Positions 39,384 through 46,195 of a stretch of 64,000 nt of DNA are shown here, piece by piece. Numbering within the stretch: the stretch's first letter is position 1; every line of letters begins with the position of its first letter. A model generated the notes under the pieces. The model saw only the letters and a list, made by a program, of their open reading frames with translations, ran no database searches and was not told the DNA's origin. The translations under genes were made by a program, and so were the position numbers. This DNA is from DASQWP01 sp050697555 (lineage in GTDB: Bacteria > Actinomycetota > Thermoleophilia > Gaiellales > Gaiellaceae), in NCBI GenBank assembly GCA_050697555.1, contig JBOHAD010000004.1:1-64000 (forward strand), given 5' to 3'.

Positions 39384-39974
39384 CTAGGCCTTGGGCGCGG
39401 CGGCGGTTTGCTGGCTCGCGAGCTCGACCTCGATGCCCTCGCGCTCGAGCGCGAGCTGCACCTCCTCGCGCGCCTTGAAGATCCGCCACTTCACGGTGGC
39501 CAGCGTGATCTCGAGCGCGTCGGCGATTTCCGAGTAGGAGAGCCCGACCACGTCACGCAGGAGGAGGGCCATCTTCAGGTCTGGGTTGAGGAGCGCGACC
39601 GCGCGCCAGACGGCGTCGATCGTCTCCACCCGCTCGGGTGGGGCATCGACGACCTCGAGCGGCGGCAGGTCCTCGAGCGTGAGGACGCTCTGCGGCTTCC
39701 GCTCGCGGGCGCGCAGCTCGTCGAGCACGCGGTTCTTCGCCACCTGGAAGAGCCAGGTCGTGAAGCGGCAGCGCAGCGAGAACCCGGCGAGCCCCTGGTA
39801 GATGCGCAGGAAGATCTCCTGCGTCAGGTCTTCCGCCAGCGCACGGTCGCCGACCATGCGGAGGACGTAGTTGAAGACCGGCCCCTCATAGGTCTCCAGG
39901 ATGGTCTGGAAGGCGCGCTCGTCCCCCTTTTGCGCTTTGCGAAGGAGAAGATGATCGGGTTGAGGAAGTGGCAC
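39384..39974 (-). CDS. ECF-type RNA polymerase sigma factor
   Basis: A 196-aa sigma-70 family (group 4) factor. Region 2 is FNYVLRMVGDRALAEDLTQE followed by IFLRIYQGLAGFSLRCRFTT and WLFQVAKNRVLDEL; region 4 is LRDVVGLSYSEIADALEITL followed by ATVKWRIFKAREEVQLAL. There is no anti-sigma gene next to it. GTG 39974 is the start; TATACT (40005-40000) lies 25 nt upstream, overlapping the end of gpmI, so it has its own promoter. It directs polymerase to a stress or envelope regulon that cannot be inferred here. Confidence 0.9.
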   Translation of the reverse strand: MPLPQPDHLLLRKAQKGDERAFQTILETYEGPVFNYVLRMVGDRALAEDLTQEIFLRIYQGLAGFSLRCRFTTWLFQVAKNRVLDELRARERKPQSVLTLEDLPPLEVVDAPPERVETIDAVWRAVALLNPDLKMALLLRDVVGLSYSEIADALEITLATVKWRIFKAREEVQLALEREGIEVELASQQTAAAPKA

Positions 39975-39999
39975 GCTGGGCCGGGCCGCCGGTTGCGCC

Positions 40000-40005
40000 A
40001 GTATA
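40000..40005 (-). promoter_or_regulatory. -10 box of the ECF sigma factor gene
   Basis: TATACT on the minus strand, 25 nt before GTG 39974, the best -10 match in this area. It lies in the 40-bp gap below gpmI, giving the sigma gene an independent start. Confidence 0.4.
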
Positions 40006-40014
40006 TCCCCCAGG

Positions 40015-41472
40015 TCACGAGGTCTGGATCAGGTTCCGCCCCGTCATCCCCTCGGCCGGGGGGATTCCGAGCAGGGCGAGGCACGTGGGGACGAGGTCGG
40101 AGAGGGTGCCGCCCTCCGCCAACTCAGCGCCGTCGAGTGTGACCACGAGCGGCACCGGATTCGTCGTATGTGCCGTGTGCGGGCTCCTCCCGTCTGCCTC
40201 GAGGAGCTGCTCGGCGTTCCCGTGGTCGGCGGTGACGACGCAGACGCCCTCCCGGGCGTGGACGGCCTCGACGACGCGGCCGAGGCACGCATCGACGGTC
40301 TCGACGGCGGTGACGACGGCGGGGACGACGCCCGTGTGGCCGACCATGTCCGGGTTGGCGAAGTTCAGCACCGCGAAGCGGTAGCCGTCGCCGATCTCGG
40401 CGACGAAGCGGTCGGTGACCTCTGGAGCGGACATCTCCGGCTTCTGGTCGTACGTGGGGACGTCCTGGGGCGAGGGGACGAGGATGCGGGTCTCGCCCGT
40501 CCACTCGTCCTCGCGGCCGCCGTTGAAGAAGTAGGTGACGTGGGCGTACTTCTCCGTCTCGGCCACGTGGAGCTGGCGGACGCCGTGCTCCGCGAGCACC
40601 TGCGCCATCGTGTCCCGGACGTCCTGCTCGGGGAAGGCGACGGGGCAGTCGAAGTCGCCGCGGTAGCGGGTCATGGTGGTGAGGTCGATCCCGCCCTCGA
40701 GGAGCTTCTGCGAGAGCTGCCGGGCGCGGTCGGGGCGGAAGTTGAAGAAGATGGCGGAGTCCTCGGCCGTGAGACGCGGGCCGAGCAGAGCTACCGGCTC
40801 GATGAACTCGTCCGTGACGCCCCGGCCGTAGCTCTTCTCCACTTCCGTGACGGGGTCTGACCCCTGCGCCGCCTTGCCAGCGGTGATCGCCGCGAGGGCT
40901 CGGTCGGTTCGCTCCCAGCGGCCATCACGGTCCATGGCGTAGTAGCGGCCGCTGACGGTGACGATGCGGGCGCCCTCGGCGAGCAGCTCGGCGAGGTCGC
41001 TTCGGGCCGACGTGGGAGAGACGTCGCGGCCGTCCGTGAAGGCGTGCACGTACGTGCGCTCGGCCATGTCCTCCCGGCGGGCAAGCTCGAGGAGCGCACG
41101 CAGGTGGTCGATGTGCGAGTGCACGCCGCCGTAGGACACGAGCCCGAGCAGGTGCACGTTGCCGCCGCGCTCGCGCGCCCGCGCGAAGGCGCTCCGGAGG
41201 GCGTCGTTGGCGAAGAACTCGCCGGTTTCGATCGCCCGGTTGACGCGCATGAGGTCCTGGTCGACCACGCGCCCGGCGCCGATGGTCAGGTGGCCGACCT
41301 CGGAGTTGCCCATCTGCCCGGGGGGGAGGCCGACGTCCTCCCCCGAGGCGGAGAGGGTCGTGTGCGGATAGCGGGCCCAGAGGTCGTCGAAGACTGGCGT
41401 GGCGGCGAGCTCGACGGCGTTGCCGGGTCCCGGCGGCGCGCAACCCCAGCCGTCGAGGACGACGAGGGCTAC
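40015..41472 (-). CDS. gpmI: 2,3-bisphosphoglycerate-independent phosphoglycerate mutase; proposed GTA start
   Basis: A 485-aa glycolytic enzyme interconverting 3- and 2-phosphoglycerate with two Mn ions. VALVVLDGWGCAPPGPGNAV at the N-terminus, the phospho-Ser segment GQMGNSEVGHLTIGAGR, HAFTDGRDVSPTS, and VVTADHGNAEQLL are all present. Homology starts exactly at GTA 41472, which overlaps the TAG stop of tpiA (GTAG); no ATG, GTG or TTG is available nearby. The dispersed palindrome GGGGTCTGACCCC (40852-40864) is embedded in frame and encodes part of AQGSDPVTE. It makes 2-phosphoglycerate, the substrate of the kinase in the cyclic-2,3-DPG operon. Confidence 0.93.
   Translation of the reverse strand, partial: VALVVLDGWGCAPPGPGNAVELAATPVFDDLWARYPHTTLSASGEDVGLPPGQMGNSEVGHLTIGAGRVVDQDLMRVNRAIETGEFFANDALRSAFARARERGGNVHLLGLVSYGGVHSHIDHLRALLELARREDMAERTYVHAFTDGRDVSPTSARSDLAELLAEGARIVTVSGRYYAMDRDGRWERTDRALAAITAGKAAQGSDPVTEVEKSYGRGVTDEFIEPVALLGPRLTAEDSAIFFNFRPDRARQLSQKLLEGGIDLTTMTRYRGDFDCPVAFPEQDVRDTMAQVLAEHGVRQLHVAETEKYAHVTYFFNGGREDEWTGETRILVPSPQDVPTYDQKPEMSAPEVTDRFVAEIGDGYRFAVLNFANPDMVGHTGVVPAVVTAVETVDACLGRVVEAVHAREGVCVVTADHGNAEQLLEADGRSPHTAHTTNPVPLVVTLDGAELAEGGTLSDLVPTCLALLGIPPAEGMTGRNLIQTS
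40852..40864 (+). repeat. GGGGTCTGACCCC palindrome inside gpmI, copy 6
   Basis: Perfect 13-mer within the coding sequence of gpmI, read in frame as GSDPV on the minus strand, with flanking GTGAC identical to the context of the 3.8-kb copies. It lies in a surface-loop region between RALAAITAGKA and VEKSYGRGVTDEF. Confidence 0.8.
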
Positions 41473-42167
41473 GAGCGGATGCGGGCCGCGGTCTCGCAAA
41501 TCGCCGTAAAGGAGTCGACCTCGAGCGAGGCCCCGCCGACGAGGGCGCCGTCGACGTCCGGCTGGGAGAGCAGCTCCTCGGCGTTCTCCGGCTTGACGGA
41601 GCCGCCGTAGAGCACGGGCGCGTCGAGGAGGGACTTGATGAAGGCGTGTGCTTCCTGAGCCATGTCCGGCGTCGCGGTCTTGCCGGTGCCGATCGCCCAC
41701 ACGGGCTCGTAGGCGACGACCAGCCGCTCGTGCTCGGGCAGGACGGAGACCTGCCGGCGGAGGGCGTCCTCCGTGTCGCCTCGCTCTCGCTCCTCCTCCG
41801 ACTCGCCGACGCACGCGATGACGCCGAGCCCGGAGTCGAGCCCGCGCTCGGCGCGGCGTGCCGTCGTCTCATCCGTCTCGCCGAAGTGCTGACGCCGCTC
41901 GGAGTGGCCGACGATCGAGCCGCGCACGCCGAGCTCGAGGAGCATCTCGGCCGAGATCTCGCCGGTAAAGGCGCCCTCCGGCTCCCAGTGGACGTTCTGG
42001 GCATAGATCGTGAGGCCACTCTCGACGGCCTCACGGAGGGACGTGAACGGCGGGCAGACGACAACGTCGACGCCGGGCGGCGGACTGAACGCGGCCTTGA
42101 AGCGCGCACAGAACTCGGCCGTCTGCGACGGCCACTTGTACATCTTCCAGTTGCCGGCTACCAGCAC
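41469..42167 (-). CDS. tpiA: triosephosphate isomerase
   Basis: A 232-aa TIM-barrel enzyme interconverting DHAP and glyceraldehyde-3-phosphate. It shows AGNWKMYKWPSQTAEF at the start, the electrophilic His in GVRGSIVGHSERRQHF, the catalytic Glu in VVAYEPVWAIGTGKTA (loop 6), and VLYGGSVKPENAEEL near the end. GTG 42167 with GGGAG upstream. It is downstream of pgk (about 97-bp gap with a possible TAGGCT -10) and its TAG overlaps the GTA start of gpmI. Confidence 0.96.
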   Translation of the reverse strand: MLVAGNWKMYKWPSQTAEFCARFKAAFSPPPGVDVVVCPPFTSLREAVESGLTIYAQNVHWEPEGAFTGEISAEMLLELGVRGSIVGHSERRQHFGETDETTARRAERGLDSGLGVIACVGESEEERERGDTEDALRRQVSVLPEHERLVVAYEPVWAIGTGKTATPDMAQEAHAFIKSLLDAPVLYGGSVKPENAEELLSQPDVDGALVGGASLEVDSFTAICETAARIRS

Positions 42168-42264
42168 GCTCGCTCCCGGGGCCGCCGCTGGCCTCCCTCC
42201 GGTTCCAGCCTAGCGAGGAAATCTCTACGCGTGATGCATGGATGAGAGCCGAATCGGTGCATAC

Positions 42265-43296
42265 TCAGGCCTCCGGAATCGCCGCCACGCCGGGTAGCTC
42301 CTTGCCTTCGAGAAGCTCGAGCGAGGCGCCCCCGCCCGTGGAGACCCAGTCGATCCGCTCCGCGAGCCCGAGCTCCTCGATCGCGCGCACGGAGTCGCCC
42401 CCGCCCACGACCGTGTGCGCTGTCGCGGCCGCGACCGCCTCCGCTATCGCCTTCGTCCCGGCCGCGAAGCGCTTCCACTCGAAGACACCCATCGGCCCGT
42501 TCCAGAACACCGTCCCCGCCTCGCGGATCCGCCCGGCGAACGCCTCACGCGTCTCCGGGCCGATGTCGAGCCCGAGCCAGCCGTCGGGGACCGCATCCCA
42601 TGGCACGACCTCCGCCTCTGCATCCGCCGAGAACTCCGATGCCGCCACGATGTCGCGCGGGAGCTCGAAGCCGCTCGCCCGGTCGACTGCCTCCGCCATC
42701 TTCCCGCCGATGAGGACGGCGTCCGCCCGCTCACCAAGAGAGCGCAGCACGCCGATCTTGTCCTCGACCTTGGCCCCACCGAGCACGGCCACGAACGGCC
42801 GCTCCGGCTCCTCCAACAACGAGCCGAGCTCCTCGAGCTCTCGCTCGAGCAGGAGGCCCGCGTAGGCGGGGAGCAGGTGCGCCACCCCTTCCGTCGAGGC
42901 GTGCGCTCGGTGCGCCGAGCCGAAGGCGTCGTTGACGTACAGATCCCCCTCGGCCGCCAGCTCGCGGGCGAACTCCGGATCGGTCTTCGTCTCGCCCGGA
43001 TGGAAGCGCACGTTCTCGAGCAGCCGCACGCGTTCGTCCGGCAGCAGCTCCGCCAGCCGTGCGCGCACCGGCTCCAGCGAGAACGCGGGATCCACACCCT
43101 TCGGACGCCCCAGGTGCGAGCACAGCACCAGCTCCTCAGCCCCCCGCTCGAGGATGAGCTCGAGCGTGGGCAACGCCGCCCGGATCCGGGTGTCGTCCGC
43201 GACCCGGCCATCCTCGAGAGGAACGTTGAAGTCGACGCGGACGAGGACGCGCCGGCCGGCGACGTCGGCATCGCGGACGGATCGCGGCCTGCGCAC
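42265..43296 (-). CDS. pgk: phosphoglycerate kinase
   Basis: A 343-aa glycolytic kinase transferring phosphate between 1,3-bisphosphoglycerate and ADP. It has RRVLVRVDFNVPLEDGRVAD, LCSHLGRPKG, DLYVNDAFGSAHRAHAST, FVAVLGGAKVEDKIGVL, TVFWNGPMGVFEWKRFAAGT and DWVSTGGGASLELLEGKELP. At 343 aa it is shorter than the usual about 390 aa, but all motifs are present. GTG 43296 immediately follows the TAG of a duplicated GAPDH tail fragment, likely the original gap-pgk junction. Confidence 0.96.
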   Translation of the reverse strand: MRRPRSVRDADVAGRRVLVRVDFNVPLEDGRVADDTRIRAALPTLELILERGAEELVLCSHLGRPKGVDPAFSLEPVRARLAELLPDERVRLLENVRFHPGETKTDPEFARELAAEGDLYVNDAFGSAHRAHASTEGVAHLLPAYAGLLLERELEELGSLLEEPERPFVAVLGGAKVEDKIGVLRSLGERADAVLIGGKMAEAVDRASGFELPRDIVAASEFSADAEAEVVPWDAVPDGWLGLDIGPETREAFAGRIREAGTVFWNGPMGVFEWKRFAAGTKAIAEAVAAATAHTVVGGGDSVRAIEELGLAERIDWVSTGGGASLELLEGKELPGVAAIPEA

Positions 43297-43400
43297 CTAA
43301 AGCAGACGCTCGACGAGGTCCACCAGCCGGCACGAACGGGCCCTCACAGAAGCCGCTCGACCAGATCCGCGAGCCTGCACGAATACCCCCACTCGTTGCC
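43297..43400 (-). pseudogene. two displaced copies of the GAPDH C-terminal coding tail
   Basis: Copy 2 (43344-43400) reads NEWGYSCRLADLVERLL-stop and copy 3 (43297-43337) reads SCRLVDLVERLL-stop, both matching the true gap end NEWGYSCRLVDLVERLL at 43457. Copy 3 ends with TAG directly abutting the pgk start, so it is probably the original 3' end of gap, displaced by duplication or insertion events. Confidence 0.8.
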
Positions 43401-43403
43401 CAG

Positions 43404-43430
43404 CACGGGGGAACCGATGGTTCCCCCGTG
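43404..43430 (-). terminator. perfect 12-bp hairpin between gap and pgk
   Basis: CACGGGGGAACC, a GAT loop and the exact complement GGTTCCCCCGTG. It lies between gap and its displaced tail copies, upstream of pgk, and could attenuate read-through. No U tract follows. Confidence 0.6.
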
Positions 43431-43456
43431 GGCCCCCTCCTTCAGGCGCCCGGCCC

Positions 43457-44455
43457 TCACAGAAGCCGCTCGACGAGGTCCACCAGCCTGCACGAATATC
43501 CCCACTCGTTGTCGTACCAGCCGAACACCTTGACCTCGTTCCCCTTCGCCATCGTCAGCTCGCTGTCGAAGATGGACGAGTACTCGCTCCCGATGATGTC
43601 TGTGGAGACGAGCGGATCGTCCGAGTAGCGGAGGATGCCCTCGAGTGGGCCGTTGTCGGCGACCGCCTTGAACTTCGCGTTCACCTCGTCGACGTCCACC
43701 TCGCTCCTGAGGTGCGCGACGAGGTCGACGACCGAGCCGTCCGGCACCGGTGCGCGGATCGCAACCCCGTCGACCTTGCCCTGGAGCTCGGGGATGACGA
43801 GCCCGATCGCGCGCGCCGCGCCCGTCGAGGTCGGGATGAGGTTGATCGCCGCCGAGCGGGCGCGCCGGAGGTCTTTGTGCGGGAGGTCCTGGAGTCGCTG
43901 GTCGCTCGTGTACGCGTGGATCGTCGTCATGAACCCGGATTCGATTCCCCACTCGTCGTTCAGCACCTTGGCGAGAGGGGCGACGCAGTTCGTCGTGCAG
44001 GAAGCGTTGGAGACGATCCGGTGCTGCTCCTTGTCGTAGGCGTCGTCGTTGACGCCGAGGACGATCGTCACGTCGGGATCCGTCGCCGGGGCGGAGATGA
44101 CGACCTTCTGTGCACCGGCGTCGAGATGCAGCTGCGCCTGGTCCCGCTTGGTGAAGAGGCCGGTCGACTCGACGACGACGTCGACGCCGAGGTCCTTCCA
44201 GGGGAGGGCGGCCGGGTCCTTCTCGTTCAGCCAGCGAATCTCGGTGTCGCCCACCCGGATGACGCCCTCCCCGGGCTCGACGTCCTCCCCGAGCGGCCCG
44301 AGCACGGAGTCGAACTTCAGCAGGTGGGCGAACGTCTTCGCATCGCCGACGTCGTTGGCGGCCACGAACTCGATGTCCGCGCCCCGCTTGCGGGCGGCAC
44401 GGAAGAAGTTGCGGCCTATGCGACCGAAGCCGTTGATGCCGACACGTACGCTCAT
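43457..44455 (-). CDS. gap: glyceraldehyde-3-phosphate dehydrogenase
   Basis: A 332-aa type I GAPDH. NAD fold VRVGINGFGRIGRNFFRAAR, catalytic SNASCTTNCVAPLAKVL with Cys near residue 153, TTIHAYTSDQRLQDLPHKDL, SAAINLIPTSTGAARAIGLV, and FGWYDNEWGYSCRLVDLVER at the end. ATG 44455 has GGAGG 4 nt upstream; TAGAAT (44495-44490) is the likely -10, giving a leader of roughly 30 nt, so this gene is not leaderless. It belongs to the whiA-gap-pgk-tpiA cluster typical of actinobacteria. Its 3' end is followed by two extra partial copies of itself. Confidence 0.96.
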   Translation of the reverse strand: MSVRVGINGFGRIGRNFFRAARKRGADIEFVAANDVGDAKTFAHLLKFDSVLGPLGEDVEPGEGVIRVGDTEIRWLNEKDPAALPWKDLGVDVVVESTGLFTKRDQAQLHLDAGAQKVVISAPATDPDVTIVLGVNDDAYDKEQHRIVSNASCTTNCVAPLAKVLNDEWGIESGFMTTIHAYTSDQRLQDLPHKDLRRARSAAINLIPTSTGAARAIGLVIPELQGKVDGVAIRAPVPDGSVVDLVAHLRSEVDVDEVNAKFKAVADNGPLEGILRYSDDPLVSTDIIGSEYSSIFDSELTMAKGNEVKVFGWYDNEWGYSCRLVDLVERLL

Positions 44456-44489
44456 GCGACCTCCGCTGTCCGTGGGTTCCCGGCGCGCG

Positions 44490-44495
44490 ATTCTA
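44490..44495 (-). promoter_or_regulatory. -10 box for the gap operon
   Basis: TAGAAT on the minus strand, 34 nt before the gap ATG and upstream of its GGAGG site. The surrounding whiA-gap interval (44456-44718) also contains a half copy of the GGGGTCTGAA-type repeat near 44593-44605 and no gene. Confidence 0.5.
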
Positions 44496-44718
44496 CCCCG
44501 GCGCCGAACTGGTAAGTCCTGGCTCCCCCCTTGCACCGCTGTGATACGAGGGATACGCTGGTTTTGAGCGGGTCCACGCTCGTCGGGCGTCGGATTCAGA
44601 CCCCGTCCGGCGCCACGGTCCGGAGCGTGGTTCAACCGGAGGGGGAGGTCGTCCTCGGAGCTTCCCCTCCGACCCGCTCCTCGGTTTCTGGCCGGCGGCG
44701 CCCCCGAACCCGAGGTAC

Positions 44719-45639
44719 TTACCGTTCCGCGAGACGCTGCAGCTTTGCCAACCGTCGCTGTGCAGAGGCCTTCGTCGCCGGAGGGCGGCAGCGGCCGGCG
44801 AGCTCGCGGAGCGAGAGGGTCGGATGCCGGCGGCGCAGGCGCGCGATCTCGCGGAGCTCCGGCGGGAGCTGGTCCAGGCGTCCGGCGGTCGCGAGGCGCC
44901 GGATGGCACGCAGCTGCTCGTCGGCAGCGCGGCTGGCCCGGCCGATGTTCGCATGGTCGGCGTTGGCGAGGCGGTTCGCGCGGGCGCGCGTGGAGGCGAC
45001 GACGGCGTCCTCGCCGAAGCGAAGAGCCGCGTCGTGGGCGCCGAGGAAGGCCAGCAGGTCGGCGATGCTCTCGACCCCCTTGGCGTAGGCGACCGCGTGC
45101 CGCGCCCGTTCGTACACCCCGAGCGCGAAGCCCTCCTCACGTGCGAGCGCTTCGAGGAAATCGGCCGCCTGGGTGTCCGACGTGCGGAGCTCCAGGTGCG
45201 CGTTTCGGGGCCCGCTCGCCGACCCCGCGGCGAGGAAAGCGCCCCGAAGATACGCGGCGCGGCAGCACGAGCGTGCGACGACGCGACGCGGCGGGCGCTC
45301 GAGCGGCGCGAGCCTCGCGTCGAGGACGCCCGCCTCGTTCAGCGCCTGCACCGCCCGCGGATCGTCCTCGAGGTGGATCTGGAAGCGCCTGGCCCGCTCG
45401 AAGGCCTGCCGGCGGTACGTCCGGATCTCGCAAGGAACCCCGTAGGAGCGCAGGAGCGAGAAGGCGCGCCGGGCAACCGCGGGGGTCGCAACCTCGAGGT
45501 GGAGCGCGATCCGCCCTCCGCCGCGCAGGTGGACGCTCCCGGCCGTGCGAACGAGCGCCGAGAGCTCCGCCAGCCGGCAGCAGGACTTGCGGGGATCGAT
45601 GGCCGCGAGCTCGGAACGCACGTCGTCCGAGAGCTTCAT
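44719..45639 (-). CDS. whiA: sporulation/division regulator WhiA
   Basis: A 306-aa DNA-binding protein with an N-terminal degenerate LAGLIDADG homing-endonuclease fold (CCRLAELSALVRTAGSVHLR, YLRGAFLAAGSASGPRNAHL) and a C-terminal helix-turn-helix (PTLSLRELAGRCRPPATKAS, AQRRLAKLQRLA). WhiA controls septation genes in actinobacteria and influences division and metabolism elsewhere. ATG 45639 overlaps the TGA of ogt (ATGA). It lies upstream of gap-pgk-tpiA as in other actinobacteria, without the usual rapZ and yvcK partners inside the window. Confidence 0.93.
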   Translation of the reverse strand: MKLSDDVRSELAAIDPRKSCCRLAELSALVRTAGSVHLRGGGRIALHLEVATPAVARRAFSLLRSYGVPCEIRTYRRQAFERARRFQIHLEDDPRAVQALNEAGVLDARLAPLERPPRRVVARSCCRAAYLRGAFLAAGSASGPRNAHLELRTSDTQAADFLEALAREEGFALGVYERARHAVAYAKGVESIADLLAFLGAHDAALRFGEDAVVASTRARANRLANADHANIGRASRAADEQLRAIRRLATAGRLDQLPPELREIARLRRRHPTLSLRELAGRCRPPATKASAQRRLAKLQRLAER

Positions 45640-46097
45640 GCGTGCGCACCTTCCAGGGCGAGGAGACGTCGCTTGTAGTCGGTGCCGAGCGACCCGTAGG
45701 CACCGAGTCCGTTCGCAGCGACGACCCGATGGCACGGGACGAGGAGGGGAAAGCGATTGCCGGCGCAGAACGAGCCCGCAGCGCGCTGCGCGTTCGGGTG
45801 GCCGGCGAGCGCGGCCAGCTCACCGTAGGTGACGACCTCGCCGTAGGGCACGCGGCGCAGGGTTGCCGCGACGGCGCGCTGGAAGGGCGTCGTCCACTCG
45901 AGGTCCAGCTCGACGTCCCCGAAGTCCACTCGCTCCCCGCCGAAGTAGGCGAGCAGGCGCTCGACGAGCGGATGGCTCGCCGTCTGGCCGCCGCGGCCGG
46001 CGCTCGGAAGCTCGTGGTTAACGAGGAGCCCGTCCTCGAGCCAGATCTCCCCTACGCCCCAACCCGGCGCTTCGTAGCGGATCACCCGCACGGGCAT
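45636..46097 (-). CDS. ogt: methylated-DNA-protein-cysteine methyltransferase
   Basis: A 153-aa suicide repair protein removing alkyl groups from O6-alkylguanine onto its own Cys. The active site is LLVPCHRVVAANGLGAYGS; the helix-turn-helix TPFQRAVAATLRRVPYGEVV and the Arg/Asn finger region GHPNAQRAAGSFCAGNRFPL are conserved. ATG 46097. It is translationally coupled to whiA by a 4-bp overlap, an unusual operon partner for a DNA-repair gene. Confidence 0.93.
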   Translation of the reverse strand: MPVRVIRYEAPGWGVGEIWLEDGLLVNHELPSAGRGGQTASHPLVERLLAYFGGERVDFGDVELDLEWTTPFQRAVAATLRRVPYGEVVTYGELAALAGHPNAQRAAGSFCAGNRFPLLVPCHRVVAANGLGAYGSLGTDYKRRLLALEGAHA

Positions 46098-46143
46098 AGC
46101 ATGCCCTCGCAACGCATCTCTCGGGCCCGGACTCAAGAGCCAC

Positions 46144-46166
46144 GTCCCGGTGCCAGGCACCGGGAC
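46144..46166. repeat. 23-bp perfect palindrome (GTCCCGGTGCC arm)
   Basis: The arm GTCCCGGTGCC, a central A and its exact reverse complement. It lies in the short divergent gap between ogt and the P5C dehydrogenase gene. A half copy (CCTGGCACCGGGAC) occurs near 60623-60637 and a 17-bp relative inside the phosphoesterase gene at 16357-16373. It is a member of a second dispersed palindrome family or an operator. Confidence 0.6.
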
Positions 46167-46195
46167 CGGTCCAGATGAGACGTAGAATGGCGCCC

